From Prinia subflava (taxonomy: Eukaryota > Chordata > Aves > Passeriformes > Cisticolidae): DNA of 64,000 nt. The position numbers and the translations under genes are program-made. The stretch spans positions 139,107,602 through 139,171,601 of the forward strand of contig NC_086247.1 in assembly GCF_021018805.1 (NCBI RefSeq), in the 5' to 3' direction. The notes beneath the pieces are model-generated. The model saw only the letters and a list, made by a program, of their open reading frames with translations, had not been told where the DNA came from and ran no database searches. Numbering within the stretch: position 1 is the stretch's first letter; each line of letters opens with the position of its first letter. Shown here piece after piece: positions 28,801-43,549 of the stretch.

Positions 28801-31800
28801 GCACCCCGAGGTGCCAGGGGCAGCCACGGCCACAGCAGGGGCAGAGCCAGGCTTTGCTCTCGGATTGCTCTGGGACCTCTTCGAGCATTAGGGAGGGCTG
28901 GGAAGCCCATGGGGAAGTCCCTGGTCCACAACGTGCTGCTCCTCAGCTCAGGCTCCCAGCACGGCTCTGGCAGGTGATGAATTTGAAATAAGATTTGCAA
29001 GATCAGAGTCAGAAATCAATAAACTCCATCAGCTAGGGTCTAGCAGCTGTCTGAAACAACAGGTTACAGCAGCTGATAAATACTTTAAGGTAGGGGAAAT
29101 GAATTAAAAATAAGACCAAAATACGATCATAAATCATGCTCTCCAGCTGCTAACACTATATGGGGAACAAAACCCAAGAACTAACCACATTTGGGTATAT
29201 CGCTTAAAACACAGGTAGCACAACCTCTCCAAGGATGGATACCTTTATAGGGAGGGCAGATTATGCTACAAGTGACCAAATAACTCCTTGTTTAAGTTTT
29301 AGCTGCCAGGTTTTTGTGATTCAGAAATATTCTTTCTGAAATACACTTCAGAAAATCCTCATCCACCCCTCTGCAATAACCTTTCCCTTATACCAATTGT
29401 GTGAAATGCTATAGTTCCTCATGACTCTCTGCCTCAGCAGGGATTTTTTGGAAGCAGAGAAAATGTTTGCTCACCTCACCAGCATGCATCTTGCAGGTGG
29501 GACATGCATTAGGAGATGCTCTTGTCTGAGAAGCCTTGGGGAACCCTCCATGGATTGTCATTTATCAGCTGAGGCTTCCCTCTCCATCATTTTCCTTTGC
29601 AGCCAAAGCTCTAAAAATGGGGTTTAAGCTAACACATATTAAATATAGACAAGACAGACAGAAGACCAATGTGTCTGAGAGGCAGAGGTGGCCAGTGAGG
29701 CAAGCCTGAGGATACCAGAGCAAACTCCATCCTCTAGGACCAGAGTGAGAATATCCCAACTTCTCCAGCATGGGCTGGGACAAAGCCCTGGGACCTGGCC
29801 CTGCCAGGATAGGCTGGGGGAGATGCCAGGAGCTTCACTCTCCCTGGAAGTGTTGCCTCCAATCCTGTGAGGGGGAGACCTAGCAGTCTGTGGGAAGAAC
29901 TGACTGGTCATTAATTTGTGACAGCAGCCAGGTTCCTGTGTGGCTGCATTTTCTCCTGTTTGGCACAGGTCACACACAGGGGGAAACTCTGCAGTGACCT
30001 GTGGACAGCAAATGTGGAGCTGCAGGCTCATGTGCTGGCTTCCCACTGGAACCACAGGAAGAGTCAGGGCAGATGGGCAAATGTAGCCTTTGTGGGCAAT
30101 GGATGAAAAGCACACAAGATATTGGCATGGACACAGTTTCCAGCTGTGCTCAAGAGCTTTAGCCAGCTCCTAAGGACTGCAAAGATCATCTCAGGAAAGG
30201 AGGCTCTGCATGGCCACCATTCCTGCAGAGGTTTCTGGCTCATTACAATCTTTGTGCCTTATGCTAAATAAACCACTTAAAATTATGTTGTTGGTATTTA
30301 AACACTGGTAACAATTAATCATCAGAAAACATCCGGTAGGCCTCTGATGAAGAGTCAAAGAGATCACACATGAAACCAGATTTTTGCAGCACATCACTCA
30401 CTGCCTTCTGCACTGCTGCAAGTAGCTCCACTGAAAAATAAAACCACCTGGAGAAATAAATTTGTTCAGTTAAGGCTGACCAGAATAAAAGGGTTTTTTT
30501 CCTTCTGGCCTTGCACAGACATTTGACAAACAGTTGTTTTCCAAACCAGTGTATTGATCTCAGCGATACTGATCCTGCATGCCAAGGACCTGCCCGTCCT
30601 CCGGTGATGCAGAGGACCAGGGAATGGGATTGCTGCTCTGCAGCAGAATTGCCCAATTCCCCAGAAAACCTGAGAACCTGAGTTGCCATTCAGAGAGTCA
30701 AAGCAGCACCAGTTCCAGCAGCACATTAATTCCAGCCAACAGAGCTGTGGGATCTCGGGGAGCCACCTGCAAAAGCCCACACAAAAGTGCTCCCCAGAAA
30801 CCTTCCAGCCTCATAAACCTCTCACAGGCCCCCGAAGGCCATAAATTCTGCAGGGTCTCTCACAACTGTTTCAAAACATTTAATGTTTTCCTTCTGCTCT
30901 GTGGTTTCTCTACCCACAGTGGGGATGTCTGCACCCACCTGATACTGAGCCTGGAAGAGTTTTGCTCCATCTGCCAACAACTGCTGTGGAATGGAGCTAA
31001 ATTGTCTTAACTGATGCCTGTCTTGATAAGACATTGAAACCACTTCCTTACAATATGATTTATTTTAAATTAGACAGGGGAAAAAAACAATTGAGGTATT
31101 TGAATCAGATTTTCAATTTCTAATGCCAGGCTTTAAGATATTGATGGAACAGTTTAATGGTATCAGCTGAACTGAAGAACTTGAATGTGGGACAAGCAAT
31201 AATATATCTCTCCATAAATATAAAAATGATATTTAAAAAACAGCACCCCAAACAAGGAGAAGAAGCTTCTAAGGAAAATGCCTCGTTCTGTCACCTCAGC
31301 AGGTTAAACACTGAAGGAGTTTCTGAAAACAAAACTGATGGAAAATGCAAAGTTCACTCATACAGGAAAGAAAGTGTAGGAATGTGAACAAACCCAGCTG
31401 GGGGGGTTTCACAAAAGAAAACTGAGAAACAGGATGCAAAACTGAAAGTGCCTGAAAAACCACCTGAAAAAGATTTTGATGCACAGAAACTGGGAATGAC
31501 CCACTTGTTTCTGCTGCCAAACATCTATCAAATGAAGAACACTGATATGTGAGCCAGAACTGCATCATACAGAGGGAAACCCAAGCAATCTCAATGACTA
31601 TAGCTGGTTTAGTCCATTCTCAATACTGAACTATGATTTGGAAGCATTTTTGACATCAAAAGTAAAAGAAAGACATGAAGGTTGGTATATACACCCCAAA
31701 GTTGTCAACCCTCAACCTCACCCCCCACCGTTCCTCAGTAGGACGAGTGATCTGTTGTGAGTGGGGTGCACTGGGTGTGAATAACCTGCACCTCAGTGAA

Positions 31801-34800
31801 GAGGTGCCATACAGGAACCAGGCACTGAACCAGGCACTTCTGTCATGGGTGGAAACAGGCAAGAGCAAGACAACCTTGGGCTGTGCTGAGAGAGGAGCCA
31901 TCAGGAAAAACAAGGTACCACCATGTTTGAAGGATCAGCATTTCAAGTTATTTTATTTGTTACCTTTTATTAACGAGGTAGAAAAATCCTAACGAAATCT
32001 GTGGATCTGACAGAAGTTAATTGGTTTAATAAGGGTGATTAGAATACCATGCATGAGACCTAGATAATTTTGGGGGTTTGAATATTAGAAACAGATTAAA
32101 CTTGACTACACCGACTGTTCATCACACAACTGGAGACTCCCAAGTGGAACTGCAGCTTTCACATGGGGACTTGGTTTGACTTCAGAATGGGAGAACTTTA
32201 GCTCACAAGAGGATTACAAGCTACCAGCACAGTGAGGCAGTATGGAAGGAGATCAAACTCTAGGACCTGAGAATTTTCTCCCTATTGCTCTGAGCTTTGT
32301 GCACAGCCACTCATGATTTCTTCTACAAGGGGCTGGAAGAGCCTCATGGTTCCCTGCTGCCTGCAGCTCCTGTGGGAGCTGCCACAGCCCTGCCAGCAGG
32401 GCACAGCTCCCAGGGATGTTTGCAGGGGCAGCCAGTCTCTCCTTGAGTGCCAGCCCAGGGCACTCACACCTAACATGGTCAACAAGAGACAAAAATGTAA
32501 AATCACGTGAACCCCTGTACTATTTCCAAAACTTGGCCAAGACTGTAAGCCATCCTTGCAGCTGGGCAGTGAAAGAGATCTCTGTTCTTCCTAGCTTGCC
32601 ACCATCTCCAGGATCCTTCCCCCTCTGCTGCAGGTGCTCAAGGCTCAGTGGAGGAGAGATCTGTGTGCTCCTCCTTTCTGCTCCTTAACCATAGTGCTTG
32701 AGTGTTGAAGTATCATAATGCACCAGGCTGAACTTCACATCGATTATTTTAACATGAAGCCTGTACCAGATTTCACTAGCAAAGCATTTCATGTGTGACA
32801 AAAATATTCTGTTTCCAGCAGTGAGTCATGTTTTGCTATTTGGGCACTGATGGAGCCTGTGATGGAAGTGCTGCAATAAGAGCAAGAGGCTCAGTGTGCT
32901 TTTACCTCTCCCCTTCCCTGGACACACATTTCCCCAAAGGAAAAGAGAATCCACTGCATGGCCATGGGTGCACTTCAGTCAACTGTGATGCTCACCACCT
33001 GGTAAAAAAATATAGATTTTTGTTCATTTCTAATACTTTTTGAAAGTTTCTTATAGAATGAATGACTAAAAGGGATTTTGCTGGAAAGGACTTTGATATG
33101 CAGAGAAGAGGAGGGTGCAGACAGGACAATGAAATGTATCATTTAGCGCAGCCCACCTGAGAATACCAAACTGCTATTAATTTTCATGGCTATTTCTGAA
33201 AGTACATTACAATCTTACTCTATTTGAAATCTCTGAAAACACCTCCAGACCTTAATGAATTTTCTTACACTGTCTATAAAACATCAGTCAATAACCAATG
33301 CTACAGATAAGAAACCCTGTGCGAGGGTGGAAAAAACCAAAGCAAACCATGTGGTCTTTGAGCTTCAAAGTAAGAAATCACTGTGGCCACCCATGGCTAG
33401 CCAGTTTTCACTTATCAATTTCTATTTGACATTAGATGCGGCTGCTCTTTGTAGAGACTGAGATTTTTACACAAATGACAATAAGGAAATTTTTCTGCTT
33501 TCTGCCTGAGCAGCCAACCCCCACTGCAGTCGACCAGAGCCCAGGGAACACAGTGAACCTGCACAGGGTCTTGGTGAGGGGATGGTGCCATGTCTGAAAG
33601 AGAACACAGGAAGGGAGGAAAAACTCCTCACTGACTTTAACCCCAAATGGGGAACCAAACACTCTTTCCTTTTAATTTCCATTTAAAATACTCTTTTCTT
33701 TTTAATCCCTTGCAGTGATTTTAAAAATACATTAAAAATTGTCTACCTTTTTAGTTATCTTGCCTTTATTCTTAATAAATATCCAGCTTTGGAAATATTT
33801 TTAAACTTCTTCAAGTCTCCTCATGCTTTTATTGCCCTGGTTTGGTACCTTCTGCAAAATGCAATTTGGTGGGTGAGTTCAGACCAGTCTATTCCAACTT
33901 ATATTGCAATTGTAAGCAGCAATTAACATCTTTCTCCTTAACTAAGTAAATAAAACTCTTCCTTGGATTTCCTCTGTCTCATTTTAGACTTCCTGTCAGA
34001 CTCACTCGTCCCATAATTACTTATAACCGACCAGTGAGGACATTCACTGAAATCCAAGGAAGGTTTTTGTACTGAGATTTCTTGTCTTGTTTTGATTGCT
34101 ATAATCAGCATGAGGAGCAGGATTTTTATTGGTACACACACAATTTTCTCATGAATTAATTAGAAGAGATGAGACACGTTACTCCATAATTCACTTAACT
34201 CTCCTTTCTCATCATATCCTCCCATAAGCTTGCCCAGTGCTGTGGCTGTTGGCCAGCAGGCAGTATGTGCCAGAAGGGGCTGGTTGTCACAGGTCACATC
34301 ATGTGTCCATCTTGGAGAGGCTTGCAGTTAGAATTCTATTAGCCACCACAGAAATTCCCCAAATATCCAATTTTAGGTGTTTGCAGGATCTGCTGAAATG
34401 GCCTCCCACTGCAGGGCTCCCCTCCACAGGCAGCTCTGGCTGGAGGCAGCCCCAGCCTCTGCCCACGCTGCCACGCCGTGCCCGCTGAGCAGCAGGGGAA
34501 ACCCAGAGCTGGGCAGGCACAGCAGCCTGCAGCAGGGCAGGGCAAAGGCTGGGCAGGGCACTGAGAGGCACAGGATGGGCTGTGCCTGCCCTACCTGGCA
34601 GCTGGCAAGCCGAGAGGCATGGTGACCTTGGCCCCTCCTGAATGAATCCCGCTCTTGAGACACATCTGCCTTTGTGGCTGGGAAAATGTTCCCAATTTTA
34701 TTAATATTCCACCAGGTGAGCAGCTCAAAGTTCTCCCAGCCAATTACAGTTCTGGCCATTCGTGCAGCAGGTTATTAAAGCCAAGTTAAAGAAGGAAGGG

Positions 34801-37800
34801 GGCTGCATTTGCATTTTTGCACACTGCTTTATTTCTCGGAAGCTTGGTGTTTGGAAGTAAACTAATCACTTTCACTTGACAGCAAGGAAGGTGCTATCTG
34901 CTGTGTTGCCTGAGGCTTCAGAAGCATTTGGATACATTTAGAGATTCATTAGAAAAGGGTTTGCCTGTTCAGAGAGGATGCTGGGTGACTGTGCTGAGCT
35001 GATACTCATGTATCAAATCTAGCAGTGATATAACAGGGGCAGAAAACTTGAAAGGCAAAAAGGTGAATGATGAGAGACTTGGGGCTTCATTATAATGCCT
35101 TTTCTTTTACTGAAGACTCCTGTTGCCAAACACTGAAGGTTCAATCGATTTGCAGACTTAGCAGTGATTAAAGTTCTACCATCTATTCTCCATGGAAAAG
35201 TACTGCTATGGCATTACAGCAGAGAAAGGAGCGTTGCGAAGAGATGCTGCACAGAGGACTGAACAATGGTTTCAAGTTAACTTCATCCCTGCACCTCTCC
35301 CTTGCCTCAGGGAAAACTTCTCAGTTCCCCTCAAAACAGAAAGATCTAATGTTTTCTTTTGGTTCAAAAGTTGTTCCCAATTATACTGCAGTTTCATGAG
35401 AGTAGCTGAGCAGCAAGACCACTCTACCATGAATTTTATCTGAAAGCAGTTATTCATGCTCAGATCCTGCATGCACTGGGGATTTTTGTTGAGTTTTTCT
35501 GAAAGCTTTGTTACTCTCTGCTCAGTTTACTTTCCTTTTTCTGTCTTAATTTTTTCAGCCTGGTCTTTTTCAAAATCACTGCCACATTTCAGGGACTCTG
35601 AAAAGATATTGAGTAACAAATTCCTAAATTTTCTTTCGAGTGAGAATGAATCCTAAAAAACTTCATGAGCTAGAAAGCTTTAAAACAGAGAATGCTTCCC
35701 TATGCCTCACATCAACCGTATCTCCTAGAACAAAACCTTATTCAGTGCTGAGTAAACAATAATGTACTTCCCCTCTTAAATCTAACCTGTTGATTTATCA
35801 TCTTCCTTTCCTTGGACACAACTGCAAAAGCAGAATTATTTTTCATAGCTGACAGTGGGAATGCAGAGCCCAGGAGTCAGAGAGCCCCAGAGACCTGACA
35901 GTCTTCTTGAACTGTCTGAAAAACACCTGAAAAATGCAGTTCATCTGAACACTGCAGAGAGAAGGCAGAAAAAACGATGAGCCTAATTGGTTCTGACTAT
36001 CAAAGTCAGATCTCAAGTCTTCTCTAGAGATCCATACTAGAGCAACCACTATTAGTGTACCCAGATCCCTTTTAAAAGGCTTAATTTGATCAAATGCTAC
36101 AATAATTCAAAAATATGACACTGTTAGGAGATCTGCATATGATACTAGAAAGCAAAAACCATCAAATGTTTGTCACTGACACCAAATGAATCGTTTGGAA
36201 GATGGCTGCATCAGCAGGAGCCAAAGGGAGCAGTCTGGCATACAATGAAGCTTCAGTATAGAGAATTTGCTGAGCACTAACTCAAACCCAGATCCTATTT
36301 ATTATGCACAAAGTGAACACAAGACAAGAGTTCAAAAGATAAAGAGTTCTTACCATGAAGGTGTGGGAACAATTTATTACCAAGTGATGGATGAAATGTG
36401 TTTGGTGTCAGCAAACCCTCCATGCTGCACATGATGCTGTGTTCAGACTCAAACCCTTGGCTGCAGTGAGGAGCTGCTGTTGTGCAGCATTTCCAGACTG
36501 GCCAGGCCTCACCCAGGGCTCCCATCACACGTGAGGTGATGGTACAGAAGGTACAGAAACTGCAGCAGACTTTCCCTGTGTCCTCTGCCTGCATGTGGAG
36601 CTTTCAAAAGGATCATCTAAGGCCTGCGGGTTTCTCATTTTTTTCAATCTCTCACCTTACATAAGCACTTCATTTATCAGAGAGAAAGGGGAAAAATCCA
36701 TTCTGTGTTGAAATAGACTGCCACCTGCATTGCTTCCTAATGTAAGCAAATTCCAGTGGAAAGGTTTATCACCAGACTTTTCTGCTGGACCAGTAAATCA
36801 CTCTCTGAAATATCATTTCAGCCTTACAAGTGGTGTTAACCAACAGGAGTGGAACATTTTATAAAAAGAGATTCCAACAATGCAACAATTAATCAAATTT
36901 CTTCAAAGAACTCGCATGAACTCTGTGTATTTCAGGGTTCAGATCAGCCATAGATACATTAGCAATACATTAATAACACTGTTACTACATTTTAATAAAA
37001 ATAATTAGAATATATCATCTAGTGTGTCACTAACACACAAACTAGAAGCATTCCAGAGACTTAATCCTTTTATAAATTTGTGTGTGATTGTGTGTGCATA
37101 CCTGTAAAAAGACACTGGAAATGCTGCTCTTCAAAGACATGGGACAATTAACCTGTGCAGACATTGCAGTTGTCTCCTGGAGTACTGATATCCCATCCAT
37201 TTATCAGCCCAGCTGTCTCACAAGGCAAAAATAAAGTGGTGCTTTCAGTTTAACAGGCTGCAATCAACCCAAGAGCCAGGGCTGGGCTCTGCTGTACTGG
37301 GCCTGGGAGTCTAAAAAGTGGATTAGGAGAGTAGCACGTAAAACAGAATAAACCCCCAAAATTCTACCCTGGAAAACTTTGTCTCCAAATATTCATAGAC
37401 GAGAATAAAAGTAAGTGAGCTTTCAAACTGTCTATACCATTTCTCTATTTTATAGTTCACTGCAATTTCCTTTAATTACCTTGCAATTTAAATCGGTTGA
37501 ATCCTAGAGCCGGTTACCCTTAAAAAATGTCTTCTTGCAAACTTTGATTAGCTCCAAAGAAAAGAGAGCAGATGACTTTAAGTGGCACAAAGGTGGATTT
37601 ATTGGCAAGTGTGTCAGGTTTGCACTTAGCAAGGAATTGGCAGATAGCAGAATATGGCTGGACAGGATTCAAATTCCAAGGACTTGGAGCTGAAAAAGGA
37701 TTTATTTGAATAGCAAAGTATAGGAGTGTATTTGCTGCAGTTAAAATTATTAAAAGCTTTTAACTAAAAACATGAAGAAATTAAACTTCCAGTGAAAGGC

Positions 37801-38534
37801 AAGCAACTGCATTGCTTCAAAGGTATTGTCACGGGGATATTTATTGCTTTCCTCCCTCACTGTGTCACTTACTGCTCCTAGCATTAGGAAGGTATATTGA
37901 TCTCCTTGATCAGGTGTATGTTCAAAAGCCAGATTAAACCTGAACCTGCACAAAATTACTGAGCACTCAGGAAATAAAATGCTTTATTTTTGTTTTAAAT
38001 CAACTGTAGAAAAAAAAGTGGTCTATTCACTGTAAGTAAAAAGGAGAGCCTGCAGTCCCAGAAAAAGCAGAGTCAAAGGAGTGTGAGCTGCTTCAAATGG
38101 ACAGACAAGAGACTTGGCCACAGTCTGGAGCAACAAAACCAGGTAGTTGTGCTGAGAGAAGTTCACACTACTGAAGGACTGCTAGCTGAAAGTAGAACTT
38201 TATTTGGGGTTGTGGCAATTTTTTTTTTGGCTCCAATGTCACATTTTCTTCAAAAAAGTAAAAAAAAAAATAGCTTGTGACAGTGTCTGAAGTGTCAGCT
38301 GACACACTGAAGCCTTGTCTACACTCGTGACCCTCACACTGGCTGGCAATGGACCAGTGGGAACTGCAACAGAAGTGGCTTCCAAAAAGCAAAAACCACT
38401 GCTCTGCTCCTTGGCTGGTGCAAAGCCCTGCTTTGGGCAGGAGGCTGGCCTCCAGCATCCCCTGCAACCTGCTTTCCTCAAACATTCTGCAAAGGAGTGT
38501 GCACAGCTACTCAGTTCCAAGCTTTTGGATAATG

Positions 38535-38590
38535 AAAAGGGAGAGGGAGAGGAGAGGGGAGGAGAGGGGAGGAGAGGGAGAAGGGGAGAG
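38535..38590 (+). repeat. Purine-rich low-complexity tract
   Basis: AGGAGAGGGG-type units are repeated imperfectly for about 55 bp, purine only. Confidence 0.85.
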
Positions 38591-40000
38591 ATCTCAGTCA
38601 CAGTGTCTCTGAACTGCTTTATGCCATCATATCTGGGTGAGACACTTCTATGGAGCTTCTCTGATTCCATTATTTAATTCTAACCAGGTGACAGGACATT
38701 TGAGTCTTTCACAATGACACATAAATACCCCAAATCACATTCATGCTTTTTCTTACAGCAACACTTCACTTGTTTTACCCTACTACTTATGAGTGTTGCA
38801 TCTGTAGGAAACTCAGCCATTTTCCTACCTTTTTAAGCACAGATGCAGCTTATGATCTTGTTTTTACAGGCTAAACCTAAAAGATGCTTGCCTCAGAAAG
38901 CTGAATGACCACTTTTCACATCTGGCAGCAGCTGGTCTCAGCAGCCAGCATGTGGCTCACCTAACTACCAGCATGCAACTGAGACACCAAAAGAAGACGA
39001 CATTGGCAAAGGAATCTGTGCCATTTGGAAAAGCTCATGCCTAAGGAAGCTGAGGGTGCTTCAGAGACTGAGGTACCTCACGTGGAAGCAGAATCTGGAA
39101 TGATGTAACAGAAGAGGTGGAAGGGAGAAGTTTAAGACACCAGGACAGTTCCATCAAAGGCCAGTCATGCTGAAGCCTGAACTTACATGCAAAACATTGT
39201 GCCAGCCTCCATCATCACTACTTCCCTCACATATTTCTTTCCCTTTCCTCCACTGAAATCTGCTCTAACGCCCCTAGAAAGTGCTTGAGTATCTTCATGG
39301 CTTCAATCACAATCTGGACTGGTACAATAGCAGAAATATTTAGCAGAAAAATTCAAGCCAAAGAGGCATGTACGTTTTTTAATTCCTATTTCCCATGGCC
39401 AATCTAAGTAACTCTAGATAAGAACAAAATGCTTGTATGCATCAGTGGAACACCTGTCATCTGTAAACATCACCTACAGTGGTGTAAGTGTGCAGAGTGA
39501 GCCTCATAGGGAACACTTTGCTCATGTATCTCTTTCCAATTTAATTTGCTTCTTCCTGATTTCATCTGTCATTCTAGATTAAAATGGGAGGTTTCTGCAA
39601 AGTAACTTCAGAATTATGTTTCTGGGCTTGTCAGCAGCAGAAATCATAATTTATCCCATCATTTCTAATGCTTACACAGGAAAGTCAATAAAATTTTAAA
39701 AAATATGAAAGGGAGAAAGCTTCCTTTGTACTCAACAGCATCAGCAGTATCATATTTTACAACACCTCTGGTACTACTATGTCCAAAAATTGCCTAACAA
39801 AGCACAAGTAGAGAAGTATGTTATTGTCATTTTTCATGATTCCTTGAAGGTTTGTCAATAAGGTATTAGAAATACACCCAAGTCTGAAAACCAAGTTAGT
39901 TTTACACTTGAATTTCTAGTTTCTATTTAGGAACTGCAGAATGATCAGCCTCATGAAGTCATACACTGAACCCCAAACCTTGCATGTTTCCCCACATTGT

Positions 40001-40049
40001 GCATATATATATATATATGTATATATATATGTATATACAAATATACGTA
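40001..40049 (+). repeat. AT dinucleotide tract
   Basis: Runs of (AT)n broken by single G or C positions, about 48 bp. Confidence 0.9.
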
Positions 40050-43000
40050 TCTCTAATGCCACCAAGACTCTTTTGAGCCCATGGAATGTGTCCACTTGTT
40101 TAGAACAAAGGAGATTTTTTTTTTACTGAAACTTGCTTGCAGACTCAGGTCTTCTTCAGTATTCTTCACCAAGAAAACTCAGGGCAATTTAATAAAAAGT
40201 GGAGAAAATCCTGCAATGTGACAGATCAGCTATAAAAGTGCACACTGAAATGAGGACAACCTTTAAGCCAGAATTTTCTTCATGAGACCAGATATTTTCT
40301 GTGTCATACTCAGCATGCAGAGATTTTCATTTTTCACAGCTCTATGGAATTTGACAAGTAAACCTACTACAGTTAATAGCATTTTAATCTTTATGCATAA
40401 CGATCACAACCCTACATTGCTCAGGTTTGATAATAGTAACTGACAGCTGAATTGGAAGTATACATTTCGTTCCAAAATACATGCATGTGTAGGTGGATGT
40501 GTTGTAGAAATACAATGTACTACACGGCTGAGCCCAGATAAGCTGGTGATCCTCAACCATCAGCATCATCTGCACGAAGTTAGGGCAGAAATCTGCTCCT
40601 TTAAATACCTGTTCATCCTTCTTATGACACTTTCTTTAAAGAGCTCAGTGAGTAGTAGATAAAATAAGTATCTAATGAGGTATGACAGAAACTCTGATTG
40701 AGCTAAAAAGCAGCAAACTGAATTCTAATAAATAAATGACGCAAAACATTTACTGCCAGCAACTATGTCAAGTTAGACATAGGAAACTGTAGCTCTGCAG
40801 CTGGAGAAGGGCAATACTCTGCAAGCCAGAAAAGTGATGGAACTCCTCCAGCTTTGATTATTTATGGTGTGATGATGAAGGAACAACTTTCCATGTGAGG
40901 AACAGCTCTAAAGTTGAAGCTGAAAGAGAGAATTAATGAAAAATCAGAGGGGAACAAAACTACAGCTACAAAAACAATAACATTCGTTTCAACAATTTAA
41001 AAATATAATTTGTGTGCAAAACCAGATGTTAACTTGTCCAGCTTCAAGGCAAACAGCAAATTGTATTTGTAACAACCCTTCTGCTGAATAGCAAACACAC
41101 ACTACTAAATGTTGCAGTACATAAGGCTCACTTCAGACCTCCAAATCTTATCAAAATGAACACAAATGCCAAACACATTTTAAACAAAGGACACATCTGT
41201 ATTTAATGCACAGCTATTTTCAAAAATCCCAACCTTTCATAATCTACTGAAATTGTAATAGCCTGAAATATAAGAATGCTTTCAGACTTGGAAAAAAAAA
41301 AGACTTCTAATTTTAAACATTTATGAGGACACTGAGAAGTGGCTTAAAACCATGCTTTAAAACATGTTTTCAGGCTTTAAACTGCTGAAAGCTGAGACTC
41401 CTTTACCCATTTGGCCTGCAGAAAGGGAGAGAAGTACAAAAATATGATGAAAAGACTGCACATGAAAATTTCTATTAAAGAAAGTGCAACTGACTCCCTC
41501 ATTCCAGCCCCTACCTCCCATCATGACTGCACCTCCCCCTTCAGGGAAAGTGCACCTCTTGCCTGATGACCAGCCCCAAACAACTCATCTACATCACTGG
41601 CTCTGATGCACCACTGTTTTTAACAAATAATTTTTTGAAAATAATTTTAAAGGCTACTCTGCCATTGCTGCTGCTGCCTCCTGTTCCTGAACAGGAGGGA
41701 CTCTGTCTCAGCACTGAATTTGTGTCAGCTCATTTTAAACTATATCTTGGGATGGGTGATTTAATGTTCATTCTAAAAAAAAATCATGATCAAACCTTTT
41801 AAATGGTTTTTCCAAACTCATAAAATGCATGCTTTATGTTGAGAATGAACTTCCCTTTGATACAGTGTAACTATGGGAAGGAAGGATTGTTCTCACATTT
41901 CTGTTTCATGGAAAACACCCTGCTGTTTGATTTTTAAGGTTAAAGGATTAAGTTGCAGGGGTAAAAAATGCTGCTAAATGCAACACTACTAAGTAAAATA
42001 CAACCTCAGTCTGATATAAAACTCTGACTTTAAAAATAGCTATCCTGTCCAAATATGCCAGTGAAAATAAATATGAATATATTGTAAGTATGAAAAGATG
42101 AATGTGTCAAGAATAAGAACAAGTACTACTTTTAAGGTAATTCAGCATTAAAAAAACCCATTATACGAAAGCAAAGAAACAGCCACAAATCAGAATTTAT
42201 AGCAACAAATAGTAGGAAGGAAGTTTTGAAAATCCATGGGAATTCTTCTACCTTACCAGGCACCTGTACAGCTCTATGGGCATCTTCTTTTTATCTTTTG
42301 TTATTCCTGATTCCTACCTTACAGTTCAACTTAGGGCAAAGCACCATACAACAAAAAATCGCATTCAAAACTATTAGGTCATCAAAATTGCCTTTACTGT
42401 TTAAAAACAAAACACATACACAAAATACTGCAACAGCTTGTGCAATCCCACTCAGAAAGCCCAACATTTTTAGACCACTTCTCATTTTTCATCACCACAA
42501 TTTTTGCAAAACAGTGAGAAGCAACCAAGACCATTTTTAGGAATGACTCTTTTATCATTGCAATGCCTCAATTACAGCAGACCACAAGAAGGAATGAATA
42601 GAGTAGTACTGTAGGCACAGTACTGCTGTATTTTTCAGCTTGCTCTCTGACATGCTCTGACTTCTGTTGGAGAGTGATGTGGTGATTTCTTAGACTTGCC
42701 TCCATTATTGCTCCCAAAATAATTCAGAGGAACATAAGGCTTTAAGCAGTTTAAACACCAATTTCAAATTGGATTTAATGGTTTCAATAACCTTTTCATC
42801 AAAACCAAGTTCCAGAACTCTACTCCTTTACAGCCTGACAGGACCTGCCCCCTTGGTGATGTGCTGGGCTCCATCTTAATAGGTGGCAACTCATCTTCAA
42901 CCCAAAAAGCTACAGGCAAATAAATACATGGAGAGTTTTTACTTCTAAAATACAAAGACCTTTGCTGTTACCAGGACAGAACTGAACACCAAAAACACCT

Positions 43001-43549
43001 GCAAGCAATGCACTGAAATGAAGAAAACAAGAATTAGAAATTCTTCAATTATAGACTATAAAGCTCTTGAGTGCTGGCTGCATGTACACACATTTAAATG
43101 ATCAAGAGAATTGCATGGAAATATGCATTTACCACAAAATCTGGACGCATAGTTGGGACCAGACTTCCAGTCAGGTTTGTAATTTCATTTAAGACTGAGT
43201 TTACTTCATATTAATTGGCTTATTTCTGTGTGTACAGTTTAGTTTAACTCACAAATATATTTCCTTGAGGTTAACCATTAGAATTGAGTATTTGCTGTTA
43301 TAAAGTTCCTGAAGGATTTTAAGTACAAGGATTTATAACCAGGTTCCATATACCCATCTGGAATGATACGGAATAAACACATTTCTAGTCACCAAAATAA
43401 GGGTTAGTATGGTTAAAAAAAAATCCCCAACAAACCCAACTAACAAACCTGTGAAGTGATACATCTGTTGAATTAGTTTAGCAAGAGAGTGAAAAAAACA
43501 TTTGGTAAGGTAGTTAATGTTTTTCACAGCATTGTAGAGTTGAGCTTCA

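Larger units (their letters stand above)
25886..43549. other. No gene seen; right end is ZNF438 3' flank or 3' UTR
   Basis: No coding sequence is recognised. GC-rich islands at 28650-28980 and 34400-34620 have imperfect GGGCAGGGCA-like repetition and overlapping chance frames. The part just left of 43550 is expected to be ZNF438 3' UTR of unknown length. Confidence 0.55.

Noticed and set aside
29639..30115. 158-codon minus-strand frame
   Set aside because: No recognisable domain, splice context or family resemblance; likely chance in moderately GC-rich DNA.
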